Source: Nonomuraea sp.
GTDB taxonomy: Bacteria; Actinomycetota; Actinomycetes; Streptosporangiales; Streptosporangiaceae
DNA length: 5,258 bases
Assembly (NCBI GenBank): GCA_013362835.1
Contig: JABFVJ010000429.1
Location: 1-5,258, forward strand
Direction: 5' to 3'
The translations under genes were made by a program, and so were the position numbers. Below, piece after piece: positions 5,244-5,258 of the stretch. How positions within the stretch are numbered: position 1 is the first letter of the stretch; the number at the start of each line of letters is the position of its first letter. The notes beneath the pieces are model-generated. The model saw nothing but the letters and a program-made list of their open reading frames with translations, had not been told where the DNA came from and did not search any database.

Positions 5244-5258
5244 CGGGCGCGGAGGCTC

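Overview
The window is strongly GC-rich, with G or C at most third codon positions, GTG starts and TANNNT-type -10 hexamers. This suggests a high-GC actinobacterium. A Streptosporangiales or other Streptomyces-like actinomycete (for example Nonomuraea or a relative) would fit, but the genus cannot be fixed from sequence alone.

Layout. Bases 1-308 hold the 3' end of a single-domain cupin gene on the + strand. It converges on a MarR-family regulator gene on the - strand (344-790). A 51-bp divergent control region (791-841) separates that regulator from a + strand block of three genes. These are a type I periplasmic-binding-fold protein of the AmiC/UrtA kind without a secretion signal (842-1921), a 12-helix APC-superfamily permease (1975-3342) and an acetamidase/formamidase-family amidohydrolase (3339-4343). 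The last two overlap by 4 bp. After a 72-bp gap comes an unrelated-looking secreted trypsin-like serine protease (4416-5243) with its own, apparently leaderless, promoter.

Working model. The middle four genes look like an inducible amide-use (or related small nitrogen compound) locus. The permease would import substrate, the amidohydrolase would release ammonia plus an acid, and the MarR protein and the AmiC-like protein would be repressor and ligand sensor. The set recalls the acetamidase locus of Mycobacterium smegmatis (MarR-type AmiA, AmiC, a permease, FmdA/AmdA-type acetamidase) and the Pseudomonas aeruginosa AmiC amide sensor. No AmiR-type antiterminator gene is seen here. The true substrate is not known.

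The most interesting non-coding signal is a 15-bp motif found twice: TTTCACCGGAGAGCT (805-819) between the divergent genes and TTTCACTAGAAAGCT (1913-1927) just before the permease. They differ by three transitions only. Each copy sits where a -35 box could be, upstream of a plausible -10. The second copy is also the right part of a near-perfect 29-bp palindrome in an AT-rich island that covers the stop codon of the AmiC-like gene. It is a good candidate operator that would place the sensor/regulator pair and the permease-amidase pair under common control.
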